Source: an uncultured Bacteroides sp.
GTDB lineage: Bacteria > Bacteroidota > Bacteroidia > Bacteroidales > Bacteroidaceae
DNA: 64,000 nucleotides
Direction of reading: 5' to 3'
Assembly: GCF_963678425.1 (NCBI RefSeq)
Contig: NZ_OY782855.1
Coordinates: forward strand, 992,001 to 1,056,000
The notes below the pieces were generated by a model. The model made no database searches, was not told the origin of the DNA, and saw nothing but the letters and a program-made list of their open reading frames with translations. Position numbers and translations under genes: made by a program. Each line of letters begins with the position of its first letter. Positions within the stretch are counted from its first letter, which is position 1. Shown here piece after piece: positions 44,619-54,178 of this stretch.

Positions 44619-45740
44619 TTATTTTGAGCTATTTAAAATCTTATTTATAAATGGTTTAGGGTTGTAATTGCGGTCAAACAACAATGGATAATCTGTTCTT
44701 CCTCTTACCGGAAATCCGTTTTTCCATGAATCACCGTCAGTTACTCCCCATGCAGTTACGCGAGAGATAACATCAGAATGCTTGATAAACAGATTAAAGA
44801 ATTTCTCCATACGATTATTCCATGCCAATGAAACAGAATCGGGCAGGCCGTTAGGATAAAGATTTTGTCCTTTTTTAGAAGTCAATGCATCTGCAATGTT
44901 AGCCCCAGTGTACACCGTAGGTAGAGCACTCATATCCCACTCCGTAATCATAACCTTCACACCAGTACTAGCAAAGCTTTTGATACTTTCTTCAAAATCT
45001 TCATAACGAGGATAATCCATACCCATGTGTCCCTGCATGCCCACTGCATCAATACGAAGTCCTTTTTCCTTCAGTTTCTTTACCATCTCTACAACCTTGT
45101 CACGTTTTCCTTTTGCATCCATGCCATAATCGTTATAATGCAATTCTGCATCCGGATCAGCTTCATGTGCATATTGAAAAGCCAGAGGAATATACTCCTC
45201 ACCTAAAATCTCATAAAACTTAGTCTTGCGCCAGGAACCATCCGATTCAATTGCTTCATTAACCACGTCCCAACCTTTTATCCGGCCTTTATAACGGCCT
45301 ACAATTGTATGAATATGATTTTTCATGCGTTCTTTCAGCACTTCCGGAGATACATTTTTTCCATCTTTATCTACACAAAACCAGCGAGATAATTGCGAAT
45401 GCCATATCAGACAATGTCCTATAACTTTCATTCCATTTTCTTCTCCAAACTTCACCAATGCATCAGCATCAGTGAAATTATAACTATCTTCTGTAGGATG
45501 AATCACTTCAGATTTCATACAATTTTCAGCAACAATAGAATTGAAATGCTTTTTAATAATCCGCAGAGCATTTGCATCCTGACCGGCTACCTGCCTGGTA
45601 CTGACCGCTGCTCCAATAAGGAAATATTTACCTGCAATATCTTTTAAAGCTGAATCTGAATAGGTTACCGGTTCAGAACCTTTGCAACTCATTGAAACAG
45701 CTGCAATAAATAATAAGAGCGTCCGAAATTTTATTTTCAT
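44619..45740 (-). CDS. Endo-1,4-beta-xylanase, GH10 lipoprotein
   Basis: Cleaves xylan backbone. 373 aa, lipobox around C19 (AAVSMSC), so an outer-surface or periplasmic lipoprotein. GH10 (beta/alpha)8 barrel with acid/base E162 in WDVVNEAIES and nucleophile E267 in VMITEWDMS; also VAENCMKSEVI and HCLIWHSQLSRW. No carbohydrate-binding module is visible. It lies between the symporter and the GH43 gene. Confidence 0.95.
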   Translation of the reverse strand: MKIKFRTLLLFIAAVSMSCKGSEPVTYSDSALKDIAGKYFLIGAAVSTRQVAGQDANALRIIKKHFNSIVAENCMKSEVIHPTEDSYNFTDADALVKFGEENGMKVIGHCLIWHSQLSRWFCVDKDGKNVSPEVLKERMKNHIHTIVGRYKGRIKGWDVVNEAIESDGSWRKTKFYEILGEEYIPLAFQYAHEADPDAELHYNDYGMDAKGKRDKVVEMVKKLKEKGLRIDAVGMQGHMGMDYPRYEDFEESIKSFASTGVKVMITEWDMSALPTVYTGANIADALTSKKGQNLYPNGLPDSVSLAWNNRMEKFFNLFIKHSDVISRVTAWGVTDGDSWKNGFPVRGRTDYPLLFDRNYNPKPFINKILNSSK

Positions 45741-45756
45741 GATATTAAGTTATATA

Positions 45757-47249
45757 TTAATTTTTAGATTTGCTTCTGATTGACTGCAATTCCAGCTGCA
45801 TTTTCTCATTATACTTCTTTGTAATGGGGTAGAAATAAAGCGACATAACAGCTACAAAGAATGTACATGCAGGGATAAGACTTGATGAAAGAACTATTCC
45901 ATTTATTGCAGTGCTACTTTGATTAACACCAGCTCCCGATATATAACCAAATCCGGAAAGCAAGAAGCCCAGAATAGCTCCGCCAATACCTAATCCGGCT
46001 TTCAGAGCAAACACAACACCGGCAAAAACCAATCCCGTAGCACGACGGTTGTTTACATATTCAGAATAATCGGCAACATCAGCAATCATAGCCCACAACA
46101 AAGGTACAGTTGGAGCATATGCCAGACTCTTCAGAAAGTTCAGTAAAAACATAGTTCCTACATCTGCCTTTCCAGGGAAGTAGAAAAGAGCTGTGAACAA
46201 GGTTGTCAAAGCCAGACAAACAATAAATACACTCTTTTTCCCATAACGGTTAGATAAAAAGCCCGACAGGAAAATAACGCCAAAGAACTGTACTAATGCT
46301 CCAAGCATATTAAATACTCCAAAACCTACCTCATACGCTTTATCCGGACTGCTGACTATAAGTCCGAAAGCATTCAGAATATTATGCCAAACACCATTAG
46401 AAGATGTTTTTGCCACTAGCCCCATTTTACCAAGAAAATCATAAAGAGCATTTTCATCCACATAATTTTCAAAGTAGTAATTCATTGCACTGCCCCACAT
46501 TGCCAGAGTTATAAAAAGAAATAGAGTAAGAATGAACATTGCACGCCACGGAAGACTGGCCACAACATCTTTAAGATCTTGTCTGATATTGGTTTTCTGA
46601 CTGGCCGGAGGTGTAATACGTTCACGGGCGGAAAAGAAAGTTATAACTAAAAAGATAAAGCCGATAACAGCAAACAGACTAATGGTACAGAACCATCCAT
46701 GTGCTATGTCTCCTCCTGCAGAGAATTTTCTTACAAGCGGAAGCGTAATCCCTGCACAACGAACTGTGCAATGGTAGCTGCCACAAAACGAATAGATGTT
46801 ATGCTTGTACGCTCCCTGATATTACTAGTCATTACTCCTCCTAATGAAGAATAAGGAGTATTATTAAATGAGTAGACTGACATCAGCAAGGTATAAGAGA
46901 CTGTTGCGTAAAGTGCCACTAAAGCTTTATCTTCAATACCCGGATTGGTGAAGGCAAGAACATAGAACACCATAAAAGGTAATGCAGTCCACAACACCCA
47001 CGGACGGAATTTCCCAAAACGAGTTTTTGTCCGGTCAGACAAAATTCCCACTGTTGGGTCAACAAATGCATCGGCAATGCGGGCAACCAGCATTACAGTT
47101 CCGGCAACAGCACCTTCAAGACCAAAAACATCCGTGTAAAATTTGGTCTGATAAATCATCATCATTTGGAACACTAGGTTGGCAGAACAATCTCCCAAAC
47201 TATAGCCGATCTTTTCAAGCATCGACACTTTTTGAAATTGCGTATTCAT
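45757..47249 (-). pseudogene. GPH-family (MelB-like) xyloside symporter, frameshifted
   Basis: Two open frames make one transporter. The N-terminal part (47249 down to 46731, 172 aa, ends QGLRFRL) and the C-terminal part lie in different frames. The intermediate sequence keeps the second frame open and reads GITLPLVRKFSAGGDIAHGW, so one base has been lost near a GGG (plus-strand CCC at 46750-46752; CAGGGGATT would restore it). Restored, it has about 12 TM segments and MelB-like KIGYSLGDCSANLVFQ start and DRTKTRFGKFRPW loop. Function inferred as import of xylo-oligosaccharides, from the xylanase and GH43 genes downstream. Confidence 0.9.
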
Positions 47250-47299
47250 AACAGTTTTTCTATTTAAAATTTCTAATAAGGCTATTTATTTCCCTTGTA

Positions 47300-47409
47300 C
47301 AAATATACCTCACTATCAGATTTCGAATAACAACATTATAACACACATACTTTGTTCTGTATTACATTTTCTGATCCAATATAACAAATACTTTTCTCTA
47401 CGTTACATT
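47300..47409 (-). promoter_or_regulatory. Promoter and direct repeats of the xylan operon
   Basis: -7 box TATATTTG (minus strand, 47300-47307) lies about 50 bp before the symporter ATG. Two imperfect direct repeats follow further upstream: 47337-47368 and 47380-47409, sharing TATAACA, ATACTTT and TTACATT, about 42 bp apart. A binding site for the operon's regulator is inferred. Confidence 0.55.
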
Positions 47410-47546
47410 ATATGCTTTTGCCTTATTATTTAGCTATTTGCCGGTTCTGTTTTCTTAAAATAAAAATGCCCGGGTTAAATGTATTCCACATTAACCCAGG
47501 CAATCTTTTATGCGCTATTATAGAGTCAGCTTTATCGTCTCAATGC

Positions 47547-48116
47547 TTATTTTGCTTTCAGTTCTTTTTCAATTTCTTTCACCAGTCCGGCAAACTCTTC
47601 TTCATTATACAAACGAGTCATCTTCACAATCTTTCCATTTCTGTCGATAAGCACATTGCGGGTAATGCCAGCTTCACGATCAGCATATTTGGCAAAGATA
47701 TTGGCTTTGGGGTCTAACCCCAGCGAATAAGTAATCTTTGTCTGCTCCTTAAAGCCAAGAACAGTCTTCAGTGGTTCGTCACGATCAATAGCCATCAGCA
47801 CAAAATCCTTGTTATCTTTGTTCTTCTGCCAGATATCACTCTCAATGAAAGGCATCTCCTTGCGGCAAACACTACACCAGCTGGCAGTAAACTGCAGCAT
47901 CACCACTTTTCCCCTGAACTGAGACAGCTTTATCTTCTTACCATCAGTAAGAGTCATTTCAAAATCGGGAGCAACATCACCCACCTTTACTATGTAACCT
48001 CTCACATCTGCAGCAACCTTCTGGTCTGCCGGTTTATCCTTTTGCTGAGCACTTACCTGAGTTATTCCCATGCCCATCAATAACAGACAAAACAAATACT
48101 TATACACTTTATTCAT
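47547..48116 (-). CDS. TlpA-like thiol-disulfide oxidoreductase
   Basis: Secreted thioredoxin-fold protein of 189 aa. Signal peptide 1-24 (GITQVSAQ), then a TlpA/AhpC-TSA domain with DFEMTLTDGKKIKLSQFRGK and the redox pair C81-S-V-C84 in ASWCSVCRKEM. The cis-Pro region GITRNVLIDRNGKIV is present. Likely periplasmic disulfide reductase or isomerase. Isolated between the xylan operon and unknown genes. Confidence 0.92.
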   Translation of the reverse strand: MNKVYKYLFCLLLMGMGITQVSAQQKDKPADQKVAADVRGYIVKVGDVAPDFEMTLTDGKKIKLSQFRGKVVMLQFTASWCSVCRKEMPFIESDIWQKNKDNKDFVLMAIDRDEPLKTVLGFKEQTKITYSLGLDPKANIFAKYADREAGITRNVLIDRNGKIVKMTRLYNEEEFAGLVKEIEKELKAK

Positions 48117-48622
48117 ACATAAAAACCATTCTGGTTAAACAATAAACCTATCTACTGATATATATAACAAATCCATTGGCCGAATCAATCATTTTTAACT
48201 CAACCAATAGATTACAAATATACATCAAATAAAATTAGAACTTATAATGAATTGCTACCGACATTTTAAGAAAACATCAACAATATTCCGATTATAAAAA
48301 CAGAAACCACTACAAATAAGATTATTCTTTCCATAAGTTCTCTTACAAATTATTAAGTCTAATTGAAAAACGGCGCAATTTAGAGATAAAACTGAAAGCC
48401 CGCAAATTCCTTAACAAAACATACTTTGGTTTAGTATTTTTAAATAGAATGAGCTAATTCACTGACTGCAAGTTACATAATTTAGCTTATGGAACATAGG
48501 TTTCATTTTTAACTTGTTGGCTGCAATCTCTATTTCTATAACAGGTATATGGGAGGCAATCTTGTAGGTTCTTATCTTATCGGATTATAAATATTTGCAG
48601 CCACATATAAAGTTGAAATTTC
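48117..48622. other. Intergenic region, nothing recognised
   Basis: About 500 bp of AT-rich DNA upstream of the TlpA-like gene and downstream of the unknown gene at 48623. It should contain the TlpA promoter, but no TAnnTTTG box, terminator or short gene was identified with confidence. Confidence 0.4.
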
Positions 48623-49402
48623 CTATTTACAAGAACCCGAGATTTCGGCCAAATGGTTATCACGCATCTTATTGTACCAAACGTTGTCAATGAAAATATA
48701 TTGATTATTTTTTAAATCAATAGAAGGGTACTTTTGCCCTTTAAAAAACCTTTGTGAGTTCATCTCGCCTTCAATTTTATAGTTTCCTTCCAATCTGAGA
48801 TAGGTTGTATAGAATACTTTATTATTCTCATCAAAGCAAAATTTTATTGTATCCGTTTTTTCGTAATTATCCCTTTTATTAAACTTAGACTTTACCTTTT
48901 CATATTGAATTGCATGTAACATAAAACCCTGCCCTTCATTTTGTAAATCAACCAATCTTAATGTACATAAACCGCTCTCATTATACAATTTTAAAGAATC
49001 CGTAGCTTTATCGTAAGTGTCTTTAAATTCATAGCTTTCCGTTGACAAAACATCTAATGCTTTGCAAAATTTGCCATTAGAGATACATATAAGTGCAGTC
49101 TTTCTCACTTTAACGCCACTCCCACCTCTGGTTCTATACTGAATGACAATAAACTTATTACCCAAAATCTTCATATCTTCTTCCAATCCCCTGTAATCAT
49201 TGAGACAGAGCATTTCTTTAGAATTAAGTTTGAGAGTAATTCTGTCGTTAACATCATCCAGTTCAACATTAACTCTTACCGATTCATTGGACAAAGAATT
49301 CAGTTCAAGGTTCATATCTTCATTTTCCTGCGACATTGCATGATTGGAAACAAAAGACAGAACTGCCGTAATGATCAAAATATAAATGTTTTTCACTATC
49401 AC
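48623..49402 (-). CDS. Hypothetical secreted protein
   Basis: No family recognised. 259 aa with an N-terminal signal sequence (MIVKNIYILIITAVLSFVSNHAMSQ) and a mainly beta-rich, charged mature part with six Cys spread along it, which gives no metal motif. It lies 28 bp after the TonB-C gene on the same strand, so the pair is likely cotranscribed. Confidence 0.72.
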   Translation of the reverse strand: MIVKNIYILIITAVLSFVSNHAMSQENEDMNLELNSLSNESVRVNVELDDVNDRITLKLNSKEMLCLNDYRGLEEDMKILGNKFIVIQYRTRGGSGVKVRKTALICISNGKFCKALDVLSTESYEFKDTYDKATDSLKLYNESGLCTLRLVDLQNEGQGFMLHAIQYEKVKSKFNKRDNYEKTDTIKFCFDENNKVFYTTYLRLEGNYKIEGEMNSQRFFKGQKYPSIDLKNNQYIFIDNVWYNKMRDNHLAEISGSCK

Positions 49403-49430
49403 TTTATAACTATTTTTTAGTATTCAAAAG

Positions 49431-49892
49431 CTACTTTATTTTCTTTGGGGCAATAAATTCAATTGGAATTACAAATTTCATAGGAACATTCGCCCCATTG
49501 GTTTTGGCCGGTATCCATTTTGGCATTATCTTTATTATCCTAAGAGCCTCTTTGTTGCAATAAACATCAAGCGGAGAACGTATTATCCGGGGATCTTTCA
49601 CATCTCCATTTTCTGAAACGATAAAGCGTACATAGACTTTCCCATGAGTACCAAAGGGTCTTGATTGCTCCGGATAATTTAAGTTCGTTTTAATAAACCT
49701 GAGCAATGCAACATCTCCTCCCGGATATTGAGCAAATTGTTCCGGTTCGCGATCTGTTGGAAACATATTCTCAAGAGTTATTGAATCGTTTTTTAAACCA
49801 GTTTCATTTCCCTGAGCTATAACCTGACTAATTACAATTACAAAGAATAACAAACAACACATATACCTATATACATTATCTATTTTATTCAT
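49431..49892 (-). CDS. Small secreted TonB C-terminal domain protein
   Basis: 153 aa: an N-terminal signal/anchor (CCLLFFVIVISQVIAQ), then a linker and a TonB-C domain (LNYPEQSRPFGTHGKVYVRF, VSENGDVKDPRIIRS, KIMPKWIPAKTNGANVPMKF). Typical energy-transducer TonB C-termini in Bacteroidota are similar. It lacks a proline-rich linker, so it may be a stand-alone TonB-C protein. Its N-terminus resembles the neighbouring TlpA-like protein (both begin MNK and continue with a Tyr-Lys/Arg-Tyr stretch before the hydrophobic core). Confidence 0.83.
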   Translation of the reverse strand: MNKIDNVYRYMCCLLFFVIVISQVIAQGNETGLKNDSITLENMFPTDREPEQFAQYPGGDVALLRFIKTNLNYPEQSRPFGTHGKVYVRFIVSENGDVKDPRIIRSPLDVYCNKEALRIIKIMPKWIPAKTNGANVPMKFVIPIEFIAPKKIK

Positions 49893-50308
49893 TTCATCAA
49901 GAATATTAAACGATATTCAAATCAATTTCAAAACAAAGATAATATTTACTTCATAAGTTTGGCTTTATGAAGTATAAATATTTTATATCAAAGCCGTATT
50001 ATTTGCACATGCCAAACATTTAGCAAATATTGCAGGCCTATAGCAGATGTTGAATCCTTATTTTAAATTCTTAATAGTTATCAGAATGATTAACATCAGT
50101 AGAATCAGAAACTTTGAATGATCATACTTTTCTATTTTAAATTATTACAACATATATAAAAGTCCTCTCAATATTAATTACAATAAATCGTAAATTCCTT
50201 AATATAAGCAAATACAAAATTATTCTATCAATAATGAAGATTAGGTTACTTTTGCTTATCTTCGCACCATTATTTGTATAGCTAACGATTATCCTATATT
50301 GATTAATA
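49893..50308. other. Intergenic region between divergent genes
   Basis: About 415 bp. A TACTTTTG box (50246-50253) is the likely -7 element of the acyltransferase gene at 50309. An antisense open frame (50137-50400) overlapping the gene start is a shadow. Nothing else was seen. Confidence 0.45.
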
Positions 50309-51343
50309 GTGAAAAATAGAGATCTTTCTTTAGATTTGCTCCGCATTTTATCCGCAATATCAGTAATTACAATACACGTTTCCGGCGATAACTGGAACAA
50401 AGTTAACGTACACTCTTTTGAATGGCAGACTTTTAATTTTTATGAAAGCCTGGTTAGGTTCTCTGTTGCTGCATTTGTTATGATCAGTGGCGTTTTTCTG
50501 TTAGACGCTTCTCATAAACTAACTCTTTCTGATTTATACAAAAAGAAAATTCTAAGGTTTGTCCTTATGTTTATTGTTTGGAGCTTATTTTATAACTTCA
50601 TTTTTTCAGGTCCGGATAATTTCATCAATAATATTATAGATAGTTTTTTAGAAAGCGAAGGAACTACCCATTTGTGGTTTTTAAAGATGATTATCGGACT
50701 ATATATTTTAGTTCCCATTCTAAGAAAAGTAGTTAGTGACGCACAAGTTGTGAAGTACTTTCTATTCATATACATAGCCTTTCTCTTTATTTACCAATTA
50801 GGGAAACTGGAATCTACAGAAATGATATACGAAGAGTTTTTCACGGAAACGTCTATGCTTATACCTTTAGGCTTTATCGGATATTTCATTGCCGGCTACT
50901 ATTTCAAACGGATGATTAACTTAAATAAGAAAGCCAGAACATACATTTATATAATGGGGATCGCTGGTTTTATTATAACCGTACTGGGATCTGCCATAAT
51001 TTCACACATCAAAGGGACCCCAATAGAGTTACTCTATGACGACCTAACTCCCAATGTGGCAATGGTGACACTCGGCATTTTCACCTTTTTTAATTACAGA
51101 GTATCTAAAATTGAATTTAGTGACAAAACAAAAAAAATAATCACTAATATCTCAGAGTGCACACTTGGCATTTATCTCCTTCATCCTTTATTTATCTACC
51201 TTCTCGGTCATTTCGGAATAAATACACTGTCTGTAAACCCTATACTATCAGTGCCTATGATAGTATTAACTGTACTTATTTTATCTTTAGCCAGCACAGC
51301 TCTTCTAAAGCAGATTCCAATTATAAACAAATACATTGTGTAA
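50309..51343 (+). CDS. Acyltransferase family 3 membrane protein
   Basis: O-acyltransferase (OafA/NodX-like) of 344 aa with about 10 TM segments. Start codon is GTG. Family motifs: SLDLLRILSAISVITIHVSG (catalytic His in helix 1) and SVAAFVMISGVFLLD. It would transfer acetyl or a similar group to a surface glycan. No polysaccharide locus adjoins it. TACTTTTG is found about 55 bp upstream. Confidence 0.87.
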   Translation: MKNRDLSLDLLRILSAISVITIHVSGDNWNKVNVHSFEWQTFNFYESLVRFSVAAFVMISGVFLLDASHKLTLSDLYKKKILRFVLMFIVWSLFYNFIFSGPDNFINNIIDSFLESEGTTHLWFLKMIIGLYILVPILRKVVSDAQVVKYFLFIYIAFLFIYQLGKLESTEMIYEEFFTETSMLIPLGFIGYFIAGYYFKRMINLNKKARTYIYIMGIAGFIITVLGSAIISHIKGTPIELLYDDLTPNVAMVTLGIFTFFNYRVSKIEFSDKTKKIITNISECTLGIYLLHPLFIYLLGHFGINTLSVNPILSVPMIVLTVLILSLASTALLKQIPIINKYIV

Positions 51344-51442
51344 ATGTACAATATACAAAATCCTGTAATCTAAGAAAACAGAGAAAGAGGATGGATTGAA
51401 AGTGAGACCACTGAAAAAGTATTTATAGTGCTTTCTCTTTAT

Positions 51443-51493
51443 AAAACTACGGTAAAAACAAAGCTTTTACAGCTTTACTTTTACCGTAGTTTT
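51443..51493. terminator. Bidirectional terminator
   Basis: Perfect 15-bp stem: AAAACTACGGTAAAA (51443-51457) with TTTTACCGTAGTTTT (51479-51493). The T runs on both sides allow it to stop the acyltransferase (plus) and the acetylesterase (minus). Confidence 0.85.
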
Positions 51494-51581
51494 TATGTTA
51501 ATCGACATAGTAAAAACTATTGTACGATGAGGCTTTGTACAGGGATTTTATAAAGTTGGGGTATTCTGTTCAATTTTAATT

Positions 51582-52484
51582 TTATTTCTTCAAAACAGCT
51601 TTAAGTCTGCAATTCTTCAGTCCTCTGATACCTTCGGCAACAGTCTGCGCATTTAATATTGCTCCGGTTTTCGAAGTATGAGTATGATCGCCGTAATACA
51701 ATGGCTGAATAGCATCTTTTCCCATTTTATCAAGCTTATCAGCTACAAGCTTGTTCAGATCAATATATGGAACTTTTTCCATTGCGGCAGCATCTTTAGT
51801 CCAAAGTCCATAGCTGTCACTATTGCGGATAACGGCTACACTATCTTTAGTTGTAAACATGTTACGAGGTATGTGTGATAATAAAATGGGAGTTGCTTTT
51901 TTAGCTTTAACATCTTTCGCATATTTACGCATATACCAGCCAAAAGAATGAACTGTTTCCTCTTTACCGGTAGCTTCCATTACTACAATGGTATCGTTAT
52001 CGCCATTCCCCTTTAGCGAAGCGCGGGCACGCCCCATATTAAGTGATCCGCTATCATTATGGCCAAACTGAATCAATACATAATCACCTGGCTTTACAGC
52101 TGAAAGTACTTTGTTCCAAAGTCCTTCAGTAATAAACGTACGGCTACTTCGTCCACCCAGCGCGTGGTTCTCTACCGATACTTTTGTGGTATCAACGTAG
52201 CCAGCAAAGAAGTGTCCCCATCCCCATTGGTGATTGCTGCCATCATCTTTTCCATTTTTTACAGTAGAGTCACCTATAATAAAAATAACTGGGCGACCTT
52301 TCTTTCTGGATGATCCGGCAGTTCCCACATTTGCCTTTTTCGGATCTGCTCCCGACTTCAAGCCCAATAAGTCTTCTCCTGCAATCTGAGTTTTGGTTGT
52401 TTGTCTCTTTACTATTTCCTGAGCTGAAATTGTCATTGCAGATAGTACAAATGCCACAATAAAACACAATTTTAATACTTTCAT
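51582..52484 (-). CDS. SGNH-hydrolase, rhamnogalacturonan acetylesterase-like
   Basis: Secreted esterase that removes acetyl groups from pectin or related glycans. The ATG at 52484 (MKVLKLCFIVAFVLSAMTIS, signal peptide) is preferred to 52523. Block I has S73 in IIGDSTVKNG, block III is IQFGHND and block V is DHTHTSKTGA (Asp and His). 300 aa. Isolated, with a terminator at its 3' side. Confidence 0.9.
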   Translation of the reverse strand: MKVLKLCFIVAFVLSAMTISAQEIVKRQTTKTQIAGEDLLGLKSGADPKKANVGTAGSSRKKGRPVIFIIGDSTVKNGKDDGSNHQWGWGHFFAGYVDTTKVSVENHALGGRSSRTFITEGLWNKVLSAVKPGDYVLIQFGHNDSGSLNMGRARASLKGNGDNDTIVVMEATGKEETVHSFGWYMRKYAKDVKAKKATPILLSHIPRNMFTTKDSVAVIRNSDSYGLWTKDAAAMEKVPYIDLNKLVADKLDKMGKDAIQPLYYGDHTHTSKTGAILNAQTVAEGIRGLKNCRLKAVLKK

Positions 52485-52640
52485 CTTTTCTAAAAATTTA
52501 AGTCGTAGATATCTATTCTGCAAAAATCCAGATTTAGACTTACTTCAGGAATAGAGATATGTACATTCATATTAAAAAACATACATTATTGCATTAAAAG
52601 TGATATTTTTGTGGGTAATCTGAAAAAACTAAGGATAACA

Positions 52641-52920
52641 AATGGCATTGATGATGTTAAGATTAGGAAACATCACTTCTTTACTTTCCAAAATAAGACC
52701 TGCTGTAGAAAAAGCAAACAGTTCTTATAAAGGAAATAAATCATCAAAGAACGATGATTTCATGGGTACAGTATGCCACTTTAATGTTCATATATCAATT
52801 GATGAGATAAAAACTAAAAGCCCTATCCTATAAGAGATGGAAGAGCTAAATAAATAATGATTATTGGAGCAATCTATGACATAAAAACAGGAAAGGTGGA
52901 TTTTCTATAGTTGCTATTTA
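52641..52920 (+). pseudogene. Carbonic anhydrase C-terminal relic
   Basis: Pieces of a beta-class carbonic anhydrase are spread over about 280 bp. NGIDDVK is in one frame; LGNITSLLSKIRPAVEKANS through HISIDEIKTKSPIL is in another, after a 1-bp shift; then come stops and, near 52857, MIIGAIYDIKTGKVDFL and a final TAG. The N-terminal half with the zinc ligands is missing. A 63-aa open frame inside it (52642-52833) is a piece, not a gene. Family assignment by recall of conserved C-terminal motifs. Confidence 0.82.
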
Positions 52921-53939
52921 TAGCCGAAATAACTCTCATTTTTCCGTAAGGAGCCTAATAAAAACAGCTGGGTATACTTATTTCTCTCAATCATTTTAAT
53001 ACCCCAAAGGCATATTCCCAGAATTACAAATGTTAGAGCCAAAACAGGTAAGAAGTCTAAATATAAAGCCAGGGCAAAAAATAATCTTTCAAACAGAACC
53101 ATTTGAAGAAGATAAATACCTAATGTGTACTTTCCCATTACACAACATATATCTACCAGCTTATTATTTTCAGATCTTTTATAAAGCATCTGTATGGAGA
53201 AAATAAAAAAGAAGCTTCCTACCAGACCTATAAAGAATCGGAATAACATAACCTGAAAACAATCGAAAGCAAAATGGAACGGACTAAATGAGAGCAATTC
53301 TATCGGATTATTATAGATAGTATAATTCCCATTCCAGAAAATCAAAGATAATGCGAATAAAACCAGGCACCCTTTCCACAAAAACAATGCTTTCTTCTCA
53401 ACAGACACTCTGTATTTCTGGAAAAAGAAGCCAATCCAGAAAAAAGGTAACAGAAAATTAATGGAAAGCAGATCGCCAAATGGAATCAGACACAAAGCAA
53501 TACATGTAATCAGACATGCTGCCAACTGATTCTTAATCAGTTTCATGGAAAGAAATACGATGAGATAACAACCAAACAGAGACTTTAAAAACCAGAAACT
53601 ACTTATCAGTCCATGAACGGAAAATTTCAAGGCTGTTTTCTCATTAATAAAAGGATTAATGAAACAATACAAAAGACATAGAATAAAATACCACACTAGC
53701 GGGGGCAAAATCAGTTGAGCTGTTTTTTTTCTAAGAAAACTTCCAAATGAAAGTTGAAGAGAGGAAGAAAAAAAATACCCACTAATTATCATGAACAAAG
53801 GCAAATGAAAAGAATAGATAAATTCCCAAACCGGATTAGACCAGAAATTCTTTCCAATAAACTGCATGGCATGTCCTAAAAGAACACAATATATCGCAAA
53901 GAATTTTATTAAATCTAAATATTTTACCCGTTTCTCCAT
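52914..53939 (-). CDS. Acyltransferase family 3 membrane protein
   Basis: 341 aa, about 10 TM segments, VKYLDLIKFFAIYCVLLGHAM at the start (catalytic His in LLGHAM), then FSFHLPLFMIISGYFFSSS-like block. O-acyltransferase by family. It overlaps the carbonic anhydrase relic by 7 bp at its stop. The next gene upstream on the same strand is another acyltransferase, 240 bp away. Confidence 0.87.
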   Translation of the reverse strand: MEKRVKYLDLIKFFAIYCVLLGHAMQFIGKNFWSNPVWEFIYSFHLPLFMIISGYFFSSSLQLSFGSFLRKKTAQLILPPLVWYFILCLLYCFINPFINEKTALKFSVHGLISSFWFLKSLFGCYLIVFLSMKLIKNQLAACLITCIALCLIPFGDLLSINFLLPFFWIGFFFQKYRVSVEKKALFLWKGCLVLFALSLIFWNGNYTIYNNPIELLSFSPFHFAFDCFQVMLFRFFIGLVGSFFFIFSIQMLYKRSENNKLVDICCVMGKYTLGIYLLQMVLFERLFFALALYLDFLPVLALTFVILGICLWGIKMIERNKYTQLFLLGSLRKNESYFGYK

Positions 53940-54178
53940 AAGTTATCTTCAGTTAATCCTTTGATTTTGTTTCAAATTCAAAACAACAGCTACGCCTCCT
54001 CTAATTATTATTGGTTTTGAAAAGGAAATACAAAATTAATTAAAAATCAGGCAATACTAATCTCATAAAAGGTATATTATCACACAAAAGGTAAAATAAG
54101 CACTATTTCGCACATGAGATACCCTCTGTACCTTTCTTCTTTTGAAAATGGGGATCATCAAATAGATTCAATAGCTGG

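Noticed and set aside
46564..46730. Two separate transporter genes in the xylan operon
   Set aside because: The gap between them encodes continuous transporter sequence in the second frame, and the C-terminal part has no proper start codon (GTG internal), so it is one frameshifted gene.
50137..50400. 87-aa antisense frame at the acyltransferase 5' end
   Set aside because: It overlaps the acyltransferase start on the other strand and contains no recognisable domain or promoter.
52642..52833. 63-aa open frame as a real small gene
   Set aside because: It carries carbonic anhydrase motifs in the middle of a frame-broken stretch with in-frame stops after it, so it is better read as a relic.
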